From positions 1-8,906 of the forward strand of contig PXRQ01000032.1 in assembly GCA_003022005.1 (NCBI GenBank): DNA of 8,906 nt, in the 5' to 3' direction. A program made the position numbers and the translations under genes. This document shows, in pieces, positions 1-6,058 of the stretch; positions within the stretch are counted from its first letter, which is position 1; every line of letters begins with the position of its first letter. The notes below the pieces were generated by a model. The model was not told where the DNA came from, searched no databases, and saw only the letters and a program-made list of their open reading frames with translations. Source of the stretch: Halobacteriales archaeon QS_5_70_15 (GTDB lineage: Archaea; Halobacteriota; Halobacteria; Halobacteriales; Haloarculaceae).

Positions 1-815
1 CCCGAGAGCTCCCGTTCCTCGGCCACGGTGACGCCGAGACGTGAGGCGTCGCGCGGCGGCGGTCCCGCGATGCCGTCCGACGCCGGCACGTCGGAAGCGA
101 CCGGCCCGGAGCGGTCCGTGCCACCGGCGGGGGTGTCGAGGAGCCCCGCCGCCCGGCGGACGTCCGATTCCGTCACGCGGCCCTCCACCCCCGTGCCCTC
201 GATCTCCGCCGGGGCGACGCCGAGTTCCCGTGCCAGACGACGGGCGCTCGGGGCGACGAACGTCCTCCCGCCGAGGTGCTCCTCGACGTCGGCGATGAGT
301 ACCGCGCCGTCGGGCCCGGACCCCTCGACCTCGCCGAGATCGACCCCGGTTTCGTCGGCGAGGCGTCGCGCGCCGGGCGCGGCACGGACCCGTCGAACCG
401 CCCCCTCCGGTCCCCCGGACCGGTCGTCGTCGCTCAGGGACGCCGTGGCCGGGTCCCCGCCCGCGCCGGGGGCCGGGTCCGTCTCCGGCGCCGTCCCCCC
501 CTCGTCACCGCCGTGGCCCTCCGTCCCGCCGGGTTCGACCCGGCTCCGGGGCGGCGGCGCGTCCGCGAGGCCCTCGTCCGGGCCGAGAACGACGCCGATC
601 ACCGTCCCGGGGGGCACCTCCTCGCCCTCCCCCACGTCGACGCGGGCGAGCGTCCCGTCCCGGTTCGCGACCACGTCCGCCGCCGCCTTCTCCGACTCCA
701 CGACGGCGACCACCTCGTCGGCCTCGACCGGGACACCCTCGTCGACGTGCCACTCGGCGAGCAGCCCCGTCTCCATCGTGTTGCCCATCATCGGCATCCG
801 CAGCGCCTGGACCAT
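1..815 (-). CDS. 2-oxoacid dehydrogenase E2 (dihydrolipoyl acyltransferase), 3' end outside window
   Basis: This is the core subunit of a pyruvate/branched-chain-type 2-oxoacid dehydrogenase complex, which moves an acyl group from E1 to CoA on a swinging lipoyl arm in the cytoplasm. About 271 codons are visible. Residues 1-75 form a lipoyl domain, with the lipoylated lysine predicted at K43 in VESEKA. Residues 76-143 are a Gly/Pro/Glu/Asp-rich linker. Two consecutive peripheral-subunit (E3) binding domains follow: about 145-181 (APGARRLADETGVDL, then GSGPDGAV) and about 187-224 (APSARRLARELGV, then GTGVEGRV). After a second linker, GVTVAEERELSG at 260-272 looks like the entry to the acyltransferase domain, whose HxxxDG site would lie past base 1. 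Most E2 proteins have a single E3-binding domain, so two is unusual. The start at 815 begins the lipoyl domain directly and has a TATA-like box 30 nt upstream. No E1 gene lies upstream; E3 or other subunits could lie beyond the left edge. Confidence 0.93.
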   Translation of the reverse strand, partial: MVQALRMPMMGNTMETGLLAEWHVDEGVPVEADEVVAVVESEKAAADVVANRDGTLARVDVGEGEEVPPGTVIGVVLGPDEGLADAPPPRSRVEPGGTEGHGGDEGGTAPETDPAPGAGGDPATASLSDDDRSGGPEGAVRRVRAAPGARRLADETGVDLGEVEGSGPDGAVLIADVEEHLGGRTFVAPSARRLARELGVAPAEIEGTGVEGRVTESDVRRAAGLLDTPAGGTDRSGPVASDVPASDGIAGPPPRDASRLGVTVAEERELS

Positions 816-1148
816 CTACCGTCCCTTCCACGACCGGGGGACAAAACGGTAGCGCCCGCACTACCGGCCCGGAGGCGACGAACGGACCCCTCGGATGATG
901 GCGGGATCGGGTCGAGGTCCCACAGCCGGTCGAGCGGTCGTGGCTCGAACGACTCCGGAACGATCCGCTGCTCGAGGGCGATCCGCCCGGAAGGGGCGGG
1001 TCTTCCGACGAACGCGTCGCGGTTCCCCTCGCCGCGCCCCGGGGTCACTCTCCCTGCACCCGTACCTGTGACTCCACGACGCCGGCTCGCTCGGACGTCA
1101 GCGGGTCCGCGGCGGGACGACCGGGTGGCCTGTGGTCCGTCGGCCCCG
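816..1148. other. Gene-free spacer of 333 bp between LVIVD and E2 genes
   Basis: I see no convincing gene, RNA or repeat here apart from the E2 promoter patch. On the minus strand the stretch 1018-865 has an open frame with haloarchaeal-looking composition (DAFVGRPAPSGRIAL, then VPESFEPRPLDRLWDL). It lacks a plausible start, overlaps the E2 gene in another frame and matches no family I recognise. A second minus-strand frame ends at 1045-1043 with a tail reading GVVESQVRVQGE, also without a start. Both may be remnants of decayed genes or chance open frames. Confidence 0.4.
842..850 (-). promoter_or_regulatory. Putative promoter of the E2 gene
   Basis: On the minus strand this reads ccgttttgt, the only AT-richer patch upstream of the E2 start. 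It is centred about 30 nt before the ATG at 815, the spacing expected for an archaeal TATA box driving a leaderless transcript. No Shine-Dalgarno sequence precedes the ATG, which agrees with a leaderless mRNA. The match to a TATA consensus is weak. Confidence 0.4.
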
Positions 1149-2516
1149 TTACCGGTCGTTCGCCTCCGGCACGACCTCGGGTTCGGACGGCGGGTCGGAT
1201 CCCTCGAACCCGGGCGGACGCTTCTTCCCGCGGTCGTCGTGGAGGACCGTGATGCCGCCTTTATTCGAGTCCTCCCCGTAGACGCCGCCGATAGTGAAGC
1301 TCCGTCCGGCGACGGCGGTCCAGAACGAGTAGCCGTCGGGGTCGTAGTGGGCGAGTTCGGTCGGGTCGCTCGGGTCGGTGATGTCGTACACTCTAACACC
1401 ACCCTCGTACCACGAGGCGTGCAGGCGGTTGGCGGTCACGTCGAAGTTGTGCGAGGTCCGGAAGGCGTCGACGTCCGGCGGGTCGATCCGGCCGACCTGC
1501 TCGGGGGACGAGAGGTCCGAGACGTCCCAGACGTCGATGCCGCCCGGACTGATGGCGAAGGTCTCCGCGCCGACGTACGCGTGGTCGCCGTCCGGCGAGG
1601 GCTGGACGTAGTGGGCGTTGCCCGGCGGTGCCAGATACCGTTTTAACGGGAAGACGTTTGCGAAATACTCCCCGAGCGATTCCTTCTCGACGTTCCACGG
1701 CCTGATTTCGGTGTCCCCCTCCGGCGCCGCGCCGAACTGCGTCACGAACTGCGGGTCCGTCGGGTCGCTCACGTCGAGGACGATGACGCCCGCGTCCCAG
1801 AAGGCGTTGTAGCAGAGGCCGTCCTGCACGTAGAGGTCGTGGTTCGGGTTGACGCCGGCCTTCGCGTAGGAGGGCAGTTCGTCCTTCAGGAACCACGTGG
1901 CGGCGTGTTCCGGGTTCGCGGGGTCGCTGATGTCGACGATTTCAGTCCCGGCATTTCCGAAGATGCGGACTAGGTCCCGCTTGCCGTCGCCGTCGGTGTC
2001 GATGTTCGTCGGCTCGCCGAGTGTGAGGTAGGCGTAGTCGCCCTCCAGGTAGCAGTTGTGGATGTTCGACGGCGGCTCCGGCTCGTAGAACGCCTGGAAC
2101 TCCGGATCCGCGGGGTCGCTCACGTCGTACAGGGCGATACCACCTGGGGCCTCTGTATCGTTCGCCAGCGCGGCGACGTCGCCGTCGACCTTGACGTCCT
2201 TGACGTCCAGCGAGGGGTCCTTGGGCTCTGGACCGAGATCGTCTGCCAGGGAAACGTCGGCGACGACTTCCGGCCGTCCCGGATTGTGCCAGTCCACGAC
2301 GGACATCCCCTTCGGTCCGGTCGCGACGTAGGCGTAGTTGTCCTGAACGACCGTCTCGTGGGAGTTCGCCACTGCCGCTTCGCTGAACAGCCTGAGTTCG
2401 CCGTCCCCTCCGGACTTCCCCGGCGGGGACGCGCCGGCCCGACTGACGGCACCGAGCGATACACCAGCGCCTGCACCGAGCGCGCGCAGGATCGTACGTC
2501 TGTTGAATTGGGTCAT
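1149..2516 (-). CDS. Tat-exported LVIVD-repeat protein
   Basis: 455-residue secreted protein. The N-terminus (MTQFNRRTILRALG, then a hydrophobic Ala/Gly stretch ending SRAGAS near residue 30) is a twin-arginine signal peptide with RR at 6-7 and no lipobox cysteine. The mature part holds about six LVIVD-type units with the pattern GG-x-[hydrophobic]-x-DVSDPxDP: near residues 70-90, 125-145, 190-207, 241-262, 325-345 and 371-391, plus a partial one at 419-428. Such repeats build a beta-propeller-like fold on the outside of the cell; the family has no established biochemical function. An insert at 172-181 (IDTDGDGKRD) resembles a Ca2+-binding DxDxDG loop. The C-terminal 25 residues are polar and proline-rich. 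I chose the ATG at 2516 over the in-frame ATG at 2531 because the signal peptide then starts normally and because the TATA-like box near 2551 lies too close to 2531. No gene nearby explains its partner. Confidence 0.9.
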   Translation of the reverse strand: MTQFNRRTILRALGAGAGVSLGAVSRAGASPPGKSGGDGELRLFSEAAVANSHETVVQDNYAYVATGPKGMSVVDWHNPGRPEVVADVSLADDLGPEPKDPSLDVKDVKVDGDVAALANDTEAPGGIALYDVSDPADPEFQAFYEPEPPSNIHNCYLEGDYAYLTLGEPTNIDTDGDGKRDLVRIFGNAGTEIVDISDPANPEHAATWFLKDELPSYAKAGVNPNHDLYVQDGLCYNAFWDAGVIVLDVSDPTDPQFVTQFGAAPEGDTEIRPWNVEKESLGEYFANVFPLKRYLAPPGNAHYVQPSPDGDHAYVGAETFAISPGGIDVWDVSDLSSPEQVGRIDPPDVDAFRTSHNFDVTANRLHASWYEGGVRVYDITDPSDPTELAHYDPDGYSFWTAVAGRSFTIGGVYGEDSNKGGITVLHDDRGKKRPPGFEGSDPPSEPEVVPEANDR

Positions 2517-2544
2517 GCCGAATCCGGGCATAGGTTGGTGGACG

Positions 2545-2586
2545 CATTATTTAGAGTTTTGTACTAGTCAGTATTTTTATATACTA
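2545..2586 (-). promoter_or_regulatory. Promoter region of the LVIVD gene
   Basis: This is the most AT-rich stretch in the window. On the minus strand it contains two TATA-like boxes: tatataaaaata (about 2584-2573) and ctctaaata (about 2557-2549). The second, about 35 nt before the ATG at 2516, would give a leader of roughly 10 nt. The first would give a leader of roughly 35 nt. Between them, 2562-2573 is a small inverted repeat (TACT....AGTA), a possible operator. Which box is used cannot be told from sequence. Confidence 0.6.
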
Positions 2587-2663
2587 CGGGGTCACGGCGA
2601 CCGGTCACGGTCGCAGGGTGTATCACGGTCGTCGAACCGCAAGTGTTCGTGTACGACGAGTTC

Positions 2664-2744
2664 ATACGGTCGTGCGTAGTCCGTTACCGATGATCGCCGA
2701 TCCCGGCCGGGCGATCGCCGGTACATCGTTACGCACGACCGTAT
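2664..2744 (-). repeat. 81-bp palindromic element, copy 1
   Basis: The outer arms ATACGGTCGTGCGTA (2664-2678) and TACGCACGACCGTAT (2730-2744) are perfect 15-bp inverted repeats. Inside lie an unpaired 6x6 segment, the inner arms TACCG/CGGTA, and GATCGCC (2692-2698)/GGCGATC (2710-2716) around an 11-nt loop. Read on the minus strand it aligns without gaps to copy 2, at about 71 of 81 positions by hand count. It lies in the spacer between the small membrane protein gene and the LVIVD gene, upstream of the LVIVD promoter. It could be a non-autonomous mobile element (MITE- or REP-like), a structured RNA or a processing signal. I do not recognise the family. Confidence 0.9.
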
Positions 2745-2799
2745 CAGGGCGTCCCACCCGAACGCGAGGCGGAGCGTGCGGCCCCACGGTCGGAAGCGC

Positions 2800-3339
2800 T
2801 CAGGCGACCTTGCGCCGCTCCTCGAACGACATCCTGACCCCCTCGGACTCGATGGTGGTCACGATGGTCACCCATCCACCCTTTCGCTTGACGCCGACGG
2901 CCTCGAAGTACAAGACCGAGACCGGGGCGGTCCGGGTCGTCGACGCTCCCGGCTCCAGCACACCCACGTCGCTTCGCCCCGCCCAGACGCGGGCCCCCTC
3001 GGCCGTCGTGTTCCGGTTGTTCGTCAGCCGCACCGTCACGTCCCGACAGGTGTTCCCACACCGTTCGGTACCGAGCACGTCGAGTTCGTACGGCGGCGGC
3101 CCGGAGGCGGACACGTCGCCGTCGACCTCCGCCCCTCCCGATCCCCCGGGAGCGCCCCCCTCGGAGCCGCCCGGTTCCTGGGTCGTTTCCGGCCCGGTGG
3201 CGGGTGCCCCCCGATCGAACGGGCCGATTCCAACGGCGTACGCGACCAGCCCGACCTGTGTGGCGACGAGGGCGGCCGCGACGGCCACGACGAGGACGGT
3301 CCTCGCGTCCGCGCCGGTCCCGCCGTCCGGATCGGCCAT
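2800..3339 (-). CDS. Small membrane-anchored exported protein, unknown function
   Basis: 179 residues; I do not recognise a named family. A short acidic N-terminus (1-13) is followed by one hydrophobic helix (about 14-38), suiting an N-terminal membrane anchor or uncleaved signal with the rest outside the cell. Residues 44-80 are a Gly/Pro/Glu/Ser/Thr linker. Residues 83-170 look like an all-beta, Ig-like domain (ELDVLGTERCGNTCRDVTV, then LTNNRNTTAEGARVW), similar in style to small haloarchaeal domains of the FxLYD/CARDB type. C94 and C98 (CGNTC) could form a disulfide or bind a ligand. The tail is charged (FEERRKVA). The ATG at 3339 is the first Met before the hydrophobic segment. There is no TATA-like box at the leaderless distance: that position falls inside palindromic element copy 2, which starts 21 bp upstream. 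The gene is bracketed by two oppositely oriented copies of that element. Confidence 0.78.
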   Translation of the reverse strand: MADPDGGTGADARTVLVVAVAAALVATQVGLVAYAVGIGPFDRGAPATGPETTQEPGGSEGGAPGGSGGAEVDGDVSASGPPPYELDVLGTERCGNTCRDVTVRLTNNRNTTAEGARVWAGRSDVGVLEPGASTTRTAPVSVLYFEAVGVKRKGGWVTIVTTIESEGVRMSFEERRKVA

Positions 3340-3359
3340 CGGGCCACGGTGGGGGCCTC

Positions 3360-3440
3360 ATACGGTCGTGCGTGACGATGTACCGGCGATCGCCCGGACA
3401 GGGTCGGGTATCGACGGTAAAAGACTACGCACGACCGTAT
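3360..3440 (+). repeat. 81-bp palindromic element, copy 2
   Basis: It has 14-bp perfect outer arms, ATACGGTCGTGCGT (3360-3373) and ACGCACGACCGTAT (3427-3440), extended by a possible G-U pair. The inner arms TACCG (3381-3385) and CGGTA (3415-3419) are as in the other copies, separated from the outer stem by six unpaired bases on each side. It is in the divergent spacer between the small membrane protein gene (minus) and the VOC gene (plus), 20 bp from the former's start codon, so it occupies that gene's expected promoter position. Confidence 0.92.
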
Positions 3441-3525
3441 CACTCCGAAAAGGCGAGCGGCCGTTACGCCCCCGGCGCGGTCGTCGTCTCCCCCGATCCG
3501 GCAACCGGTATCCCCCTCGGCCGCG

Positions 3526-3585
3526 GGGCTGCTGTCTCCCGAACCCGGGATGGTAGGGCTGCTGTCCCCCAAGCCCCGGGGTCCG
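3526..3585. repeat. Two imperfect 30-bp direct repeats
   Basis: GGGCTGCTGTCTCCC followed by AACCCGGGA is repeated 30 bp later as GGGCTGCTGTCCCCC followed by AGCCCCGGGG. The second unit ends a few bases before the TATA-like box of the VOC gene, so it could be a tandem regulatory site or simple slippage. It is not seen elsewhere in the window. Confidence 0.5.
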
Positions 3586-3586
3586 G

Positions 3587-3593
3587 TTTCAAG
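3587..3593 (+). promoter_or_regulatory. Putative promoter of the VOC gene
   Basis: The patch tttcaag is centred 28 nt upstream of the ATG at 3618 and is the only AT-rich patch in the region. The spacing fits a leaderless archaeal transcript, and there is no Shine-Dalgarno sequence before the start. Confidence 0.4.
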
Positions 3594-3617
3594 AGCACCC
3601 GGTCCGGAACCACGGGC

Positions 3618-4166
3618 ATGAACGTGGTGGGCATCGACCGCGTCGTGGTGGCGACGGACGACATCGAGCGGACCTCGGGGACCTTCGAGGAGCGGCTCGG
3701 CATCGGTTTCGGCGAACTCCTGACGCTGACGACCGAGACCGACGCGGGGGAGAACCGCCTCCGGAGCGTCATCGACAGGGCGGGCGTGGGCATCGACGTC
3801 GTCCAGCCCGAGCCCGGAGACGAGGACAACGCGCTCGGGCGCTTCGTCGAGGAGCGCGGGACCGGGCTCTACGCGCTCGCGCTCCAGGTGGCCGACCTGG
3901 AGGCCGCCCGGGCCGAACTGGCGGCGAACGGCGTCGAGCCCGTCGGCGAGATCAGCGCGGGCGAGTTCACGGAGTACCTCTACCACCCCCGCGCGTTCGA
4001 CGGGCTGTTCGTCTTCCTCGCGGAGTTCCCTCACGCGTACGAGGCGGGCAAGCGGCTCGAGGCGCTCCGGGCGCAGTCCGGAGGCGAACGGGAACCGTCC
4101 GGAGGCGAACGGGAACCGTCCGGAGGCGACGGGGGCGACCGGGACGAGATGGGGGATCGTTCGTAG
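3618..4166 (+). CDS. VOC-superfamily protein (glyoxalase/methylmalonyl-CoA epimerase-like)
   Basis: 182 residues. Residues 1-140 show the paired beta-alpha-beta-beta-beta modules of vicinal-oxygen-chelate proteins: IDRVVVATDDIERTSGTFEE (6-25) opens module 1, and LYALALQVADLEAARAELAA (84-103) opens module 2, which closes with YHPRAFDGLFVFLAEF (122-137). The order and spacing resemble methylmalonyl-CoA epimerase. The usual metal ligands are mostly missing, however: the histidine of the family's DHxxxA opening is R8, the second-module histidine is replaced in LYALAL, and only E136 remains. It may therefore not be an active metal-dependent epimerase. Residues 141-182 are a charged, Gly-rich tail built partly on a 21-bp tandem repeat (SGGEREP twice). 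The start at 3618 opens the first beta strand; an upstream open frame to 3204 has no family character. It is the first gene of the plus-strand block with acyl-CoA synthetases, so a CoA-thioester ligand is plausible but not shown. Confidence 0.85.
   Translation: MNVVGIDRVVVATDDIERTSGTFEERLGIGFGELLTLTTETDAGENRLRSVIDRAGVGIDVVQPEPGDEDNALGRFVEERGTGLYALALQVADLEAARAELAANGVEPVGEISAGEFTEYLYHPRAFDGLFVFLAEFPHAYEAGKRLEALRAQSGGEREPSGGEREPSGGDGGDRDEMGDRS
4077..4130 (+). repeat. 21-bp in-frame tandem repeat in the VOC gene tail
   Basis: Two identical 21-bp units (4077-4097 and 4098-4118) and a 12-bp partial third encode SGGEREP-SGGEREP-SGGD. Their identity suggests recent slippage duplication. The copies keep the reading frame, so the tail length may vary between strains. 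Confidence 0.9.
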
Positions 4167-4172
4167 GACCTC

Positions 4173-4249
4173 ACACGGAGGGCTGTAACGACGTACCGGT
4201 GACCGCCCGGTGTCCGTGATCGTCGGTAACGGACTACGACCGCCCGTAC
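4173..4249 (+). repeat. Diverged 77-bp copy of the palindromic element, copy 4
   Basis: It aligns in plus orientation with copy 2 and with the reverse complement of copy 1. Best conserved are GTAACGACGTACCGG, CCGCCCGG and TCGGTAACGGACTACG, the last also in copy 1. The outer arms have decayed (ACACGGAGGGC; CCGCCCGTAC), and about 4 bp are missing near the loop. It sits between the VOC gene and acyl-CoA synthetase 1. Decay of the outer stem suggests an older insertion. Confidence 0.75.
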
Positions 4250-4275
4250 CAGCGGTACACGGCGGGCTCCCCGTG

Positions 4276-4290
4276 CCCGTGATCCACGGG
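4276..4290. other. Small hairpin upstream of acyl-CoA synthetase 1
   Basis: CCCGTG (4276-4281) and CACGGG (4285-4290) form a perfect 6-bp stem with a 3-nt loop. It lies 54 nt before the start codon and about 15 nt upstream of the weak TATA-like patch. It could be an operator or a chance GC hairpin. Confidence 0.25.
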
Positions 4291-4305
4291 GGAGTACCGG
4301 TGACG

Positions 4306-4316
4306 CACAAAGGGTA
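4306..4316 (+). promoter_or_regulatory. Weak putative promoter of acyl-CoA synthetase 1
   Basis: The patch cacaaagggta lies 28-38 nt upstream of the ATG at 4344 and is the only AT-richer patch there. The gap to the VOC stop codon (177 nt, including repeat copy 4) favours a separate promoter over read-through, but the box is a poor TATA match. Confidence 0.3.
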
Positions 4317-4343
4317 AGACCCCGGGGCCTGCAGGGTGGTCCC

Positions 4344-5906
4344 ATGCGTCAGGCGAACTTCGGATACATCGTCCGGAAGAAGTCCTACTACGACCCCGAG
4401 AAGGTGGCTATCGTCGAGCAGGCGACCCGCGAGGAGTACACCTACGGCGACCTCGAGCGGCGGTCGAACAGCGTCGCCCGGGCCCTGGCCGACCGGGGCG
4501 TCGGCGAGGGCGACCGCGTCTGTGGGCTGTTCCGCAACTCCGTGGAGTTCTTCGATCTGTTCTTCGCGACCTGCAAGCTCGGGGCCGCCGTCGCGCCGTT
4601 CAACTACCGGCTCGCGGTCGACGAACTCGGCTACCTGAAGCGGGACGTCGATCCGGACCTGTTCGTTTACGAGGGGGTGTTCGAGGGGAAGGCCGCCGCG
4701 CTCGCCGGGGACGTCCCCGCGGTTCGCATCGGCGAGGCCGGGGGCGAGGACGCGGACGGGGAGCCGACCGGCGAGCGGGTCGACGCCGAGGACTGGAGCG
4801 CATTCTACGAGTACGACGGGAGCGAGGACGGGCTCGAGGTCGCCGGCGGGTTCGAGGAGCCCGCGATCGTCCTCTACACGAGCGGCTCGACCGGTCGGCC
4901 CAAGGGCGTCCCGATCAGCCACCGGAACCTCTTCTTCTCGTCGGTGAGCTACCTCGTCGACACGGAGCTGGACAGCGACGACGTGACCGTCACCTCCAGC
5001 CCGATCTTCCACGTCGGCGGGCTCAACATCTTCACCCTCCCGCTGATACACACGGGCGGGACCGTCGTCCTCCAGCAGGAGTTCGAGCCGGCGGAGACCT
5101 GGGAGATACTCGAGGCGTACGACGTCACCGAACTGTTCGCCATCCCGACGATGCTGAACGCGATGATCGGGGTCGAGGGCTGGCGCGACCACGACCTCTC
5201 GTCGCTGGAGCTCGTGGTGGGTGGCGGCGAACCCGTCCCGAGCGAACTGAAGGAGGCGTTCGGCTCCATCGGTGTCCCGTGCGTCGCGGCGTACGGGCTC
5301 ACCGAAACCACGGACGGCTCGCTCGTTCTCCGGCCCGAGCACGCGATGGCGAAGGGCCCCAAGTGCAACGGGAAGACGTTCACCCACGTCGACGCGAAGG
5401 TCGTCGACGAGGACGGGAACGAACTCCCGCCGGGCGAGGCGGGCGAACTCCTCCATCGGGGACCGATGGTCGCGGACGGCTACCTCGGTCGGCCGGATGA
5501 GACCGAGGCCGCGTTCACCGACGACGGCTGGCTGCACACCGGCGACATCGCCGAGGTCGACAAGGACGGCTTCTACCACGTCCACGGCCGGATGGACGAC
5601 ATGATCATCACGGGGGGCGAGAACGTCTACCCGAGCGAGGTCGAGGAGGCGCTCTACTCCCACCCCGACGTCTCCGAGGTGATCGTGTTCGGCGTCCCGG
5701 ACGAGGATTGGGGGGAGGTCGTGAAGGCCGTCATTGCGACCACCCACGGCGGGGAACTCGACCACGAGGAGCTCCGGGCGTTCCTGGCGGATCGGCTCGC
5801 CCGGTTCAAGCATCCGCGAGAGGTGGCGTACGTCGAGGAACTGCCAAAGAGCGGGACCGGGAAGGTCGAACGGTCGGCCGTGCTGGATCGGTACGGCCGG
5901 GAGTAG
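4344..5906 (+). CDS. Acyl-CoA synthetase (AMP-forming, fatty-acid--CoA ligase type)
   Basis: 520-residue ANL-superfamily enzyme that activates a carboxylic acid with ATP to an acyl-AMP and then to the CoA thioester, in the cytoplasm. Core motifs are complete and in order: the phosphate-binding loop YTSGSTGRPKG (178-188), acid-pocket region IFHVGGLN (221-228), AYGLTET (316-322), GELL (367-370), GWLHTGD (395-401) with the ribose-binding Asp at 401, the hinge GRMDD (415-419), GGENVYPSEVEE (424-435), and catalytic Lys507 in PKSGTGK. Length is normal for long-chain or broad-range CoA ligases. Substrate is not predictable from the sequence; fatty or aromatic acids are both possible. The start at 4344 opens the family-like N-terminus (MRQANFGYIVRKKSYYDPEK). 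The SDR and second synthetase lie downstream, but the SDR has its own promoter after a 296-bp spacer with a palindromic element. Confidence 0.96.
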   Translation: MRQANFGYIVRKKSYYDPEKVAIVEQATREEYTYGDLERRSNSVARALADRGVGEGDRVCGLFRNSVEFFDLFFATCKLGAAVAPFNYRLAVDELGYLKRDVDPDLFVYEGVFEGKAAALAGDVPAVRIGEAGGEDADGEPTGERVDAEDWSAFYEYDGSEDGLEVAGGFEEPAIVLYTSGSTGRPKGVPISHRNLFFSSVSYLVDTELDSDDVTVTSSPIFHVGGLNIFTLPLIHTGGTVVLQQEFEPAETWEILEAYDVTELFAIPTMLNAMIGVEGWRDHDLSSLELVVGGGEPVPSELKEAFGSIGVPCVAAYGLTETTDGSLVLRPEHAMAKGPKCNGKTFTHVDAKVVDEDGNELPPGEAGELLHRGPMVADGYLGRPDETEAAFTDDGWLHTGDIAEVDKDGFYHVHGRMDDMIITGGENVYPSEVEEALYSHPDVSEVIVFGVPDEDWGEVVKAVIATTHGGELDHEELRAFLADRLARFKHPREVAYVEELPKSGTGKVERSAVLDRYGRE

Positions 5907-5947
5907 GGGCGTTTCGGGTGGTCTCGAGTCCGGACGTCGGGTGGGAC

Positions 5948-6058
5948 CGAAAGGGGCCGTCCGCTACGCTCCCGCGGCTCGTTGCGCTCCTCTGTCGGCC
6001 TGCGGCTTCCCTGCGGTGCTTACGTCGCCGGGGGTCGCGTAGCGGACGGGGGCTTTCG
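5948..6058. repeat. Palindromic intergenic element with 22-nt arms, second family
   Basis: The left arm 5948-5969 and right arm 6037-6058 are inverted repeats: CGAAAG, three non-pairing bases (ggg against ccc), then CCGTCCGCTACGC. The 67-bp interior is GC-rich with short internal repeats (GGCTCGTTGCGCTCC, CTGCGG twice). No open frame of note is inside. It shares no sequence with the 81-bp family. It fills most of the 296-bp spacer between acyl-CoA synthetase 1 and the SDR gene, so it could be a small non-autonomous mobile element or a transcription-ending hairpin. Confidence 0.75.

Noticed and set aside
895..1071. Short plus-strand frame in the E2-LVIVD spacer
   Set aside because: Arg-rich and low complexity, with no promoter or similarity; typical of a chance GC-rich frame.
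28..1646. Plus-strand open frames over the E2 and LVIVD genes
   Set aside because: They are antisense to E2 and LVIVD coding, Arg/Pro/Ser-rich, with no recognisable domain.
2514..2531. Upstream ATG at 2531 as the LVIVD start
   Set aside because: It adds MPGFG before a normal Tat signal peptide and sits only about 20 nt from the nearer TATA-like box.
2655..2755. Target-site duplications around the 81-bp elements
   Set aside because: Flanking bases (TTC/CAG, CTC/CAC, CTG/GAG) are not direct duplications in any copy.
4251..4310. Fifth copy of the palindromic element next to copy 4
   Set aside because: Only short matches (GTGCGT, CCGTGATC, GGTAC) in a GC-rich background; no alignable arms.
3036..5813. 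Very long minus-strand open frame (about 925 codons) across the VOC and synthetase 1 genes
   Set aside because: It is antisense to two genes with clear family motifs. Its composition is what GC-rich codons give in the opposite frame, and it has no domain.
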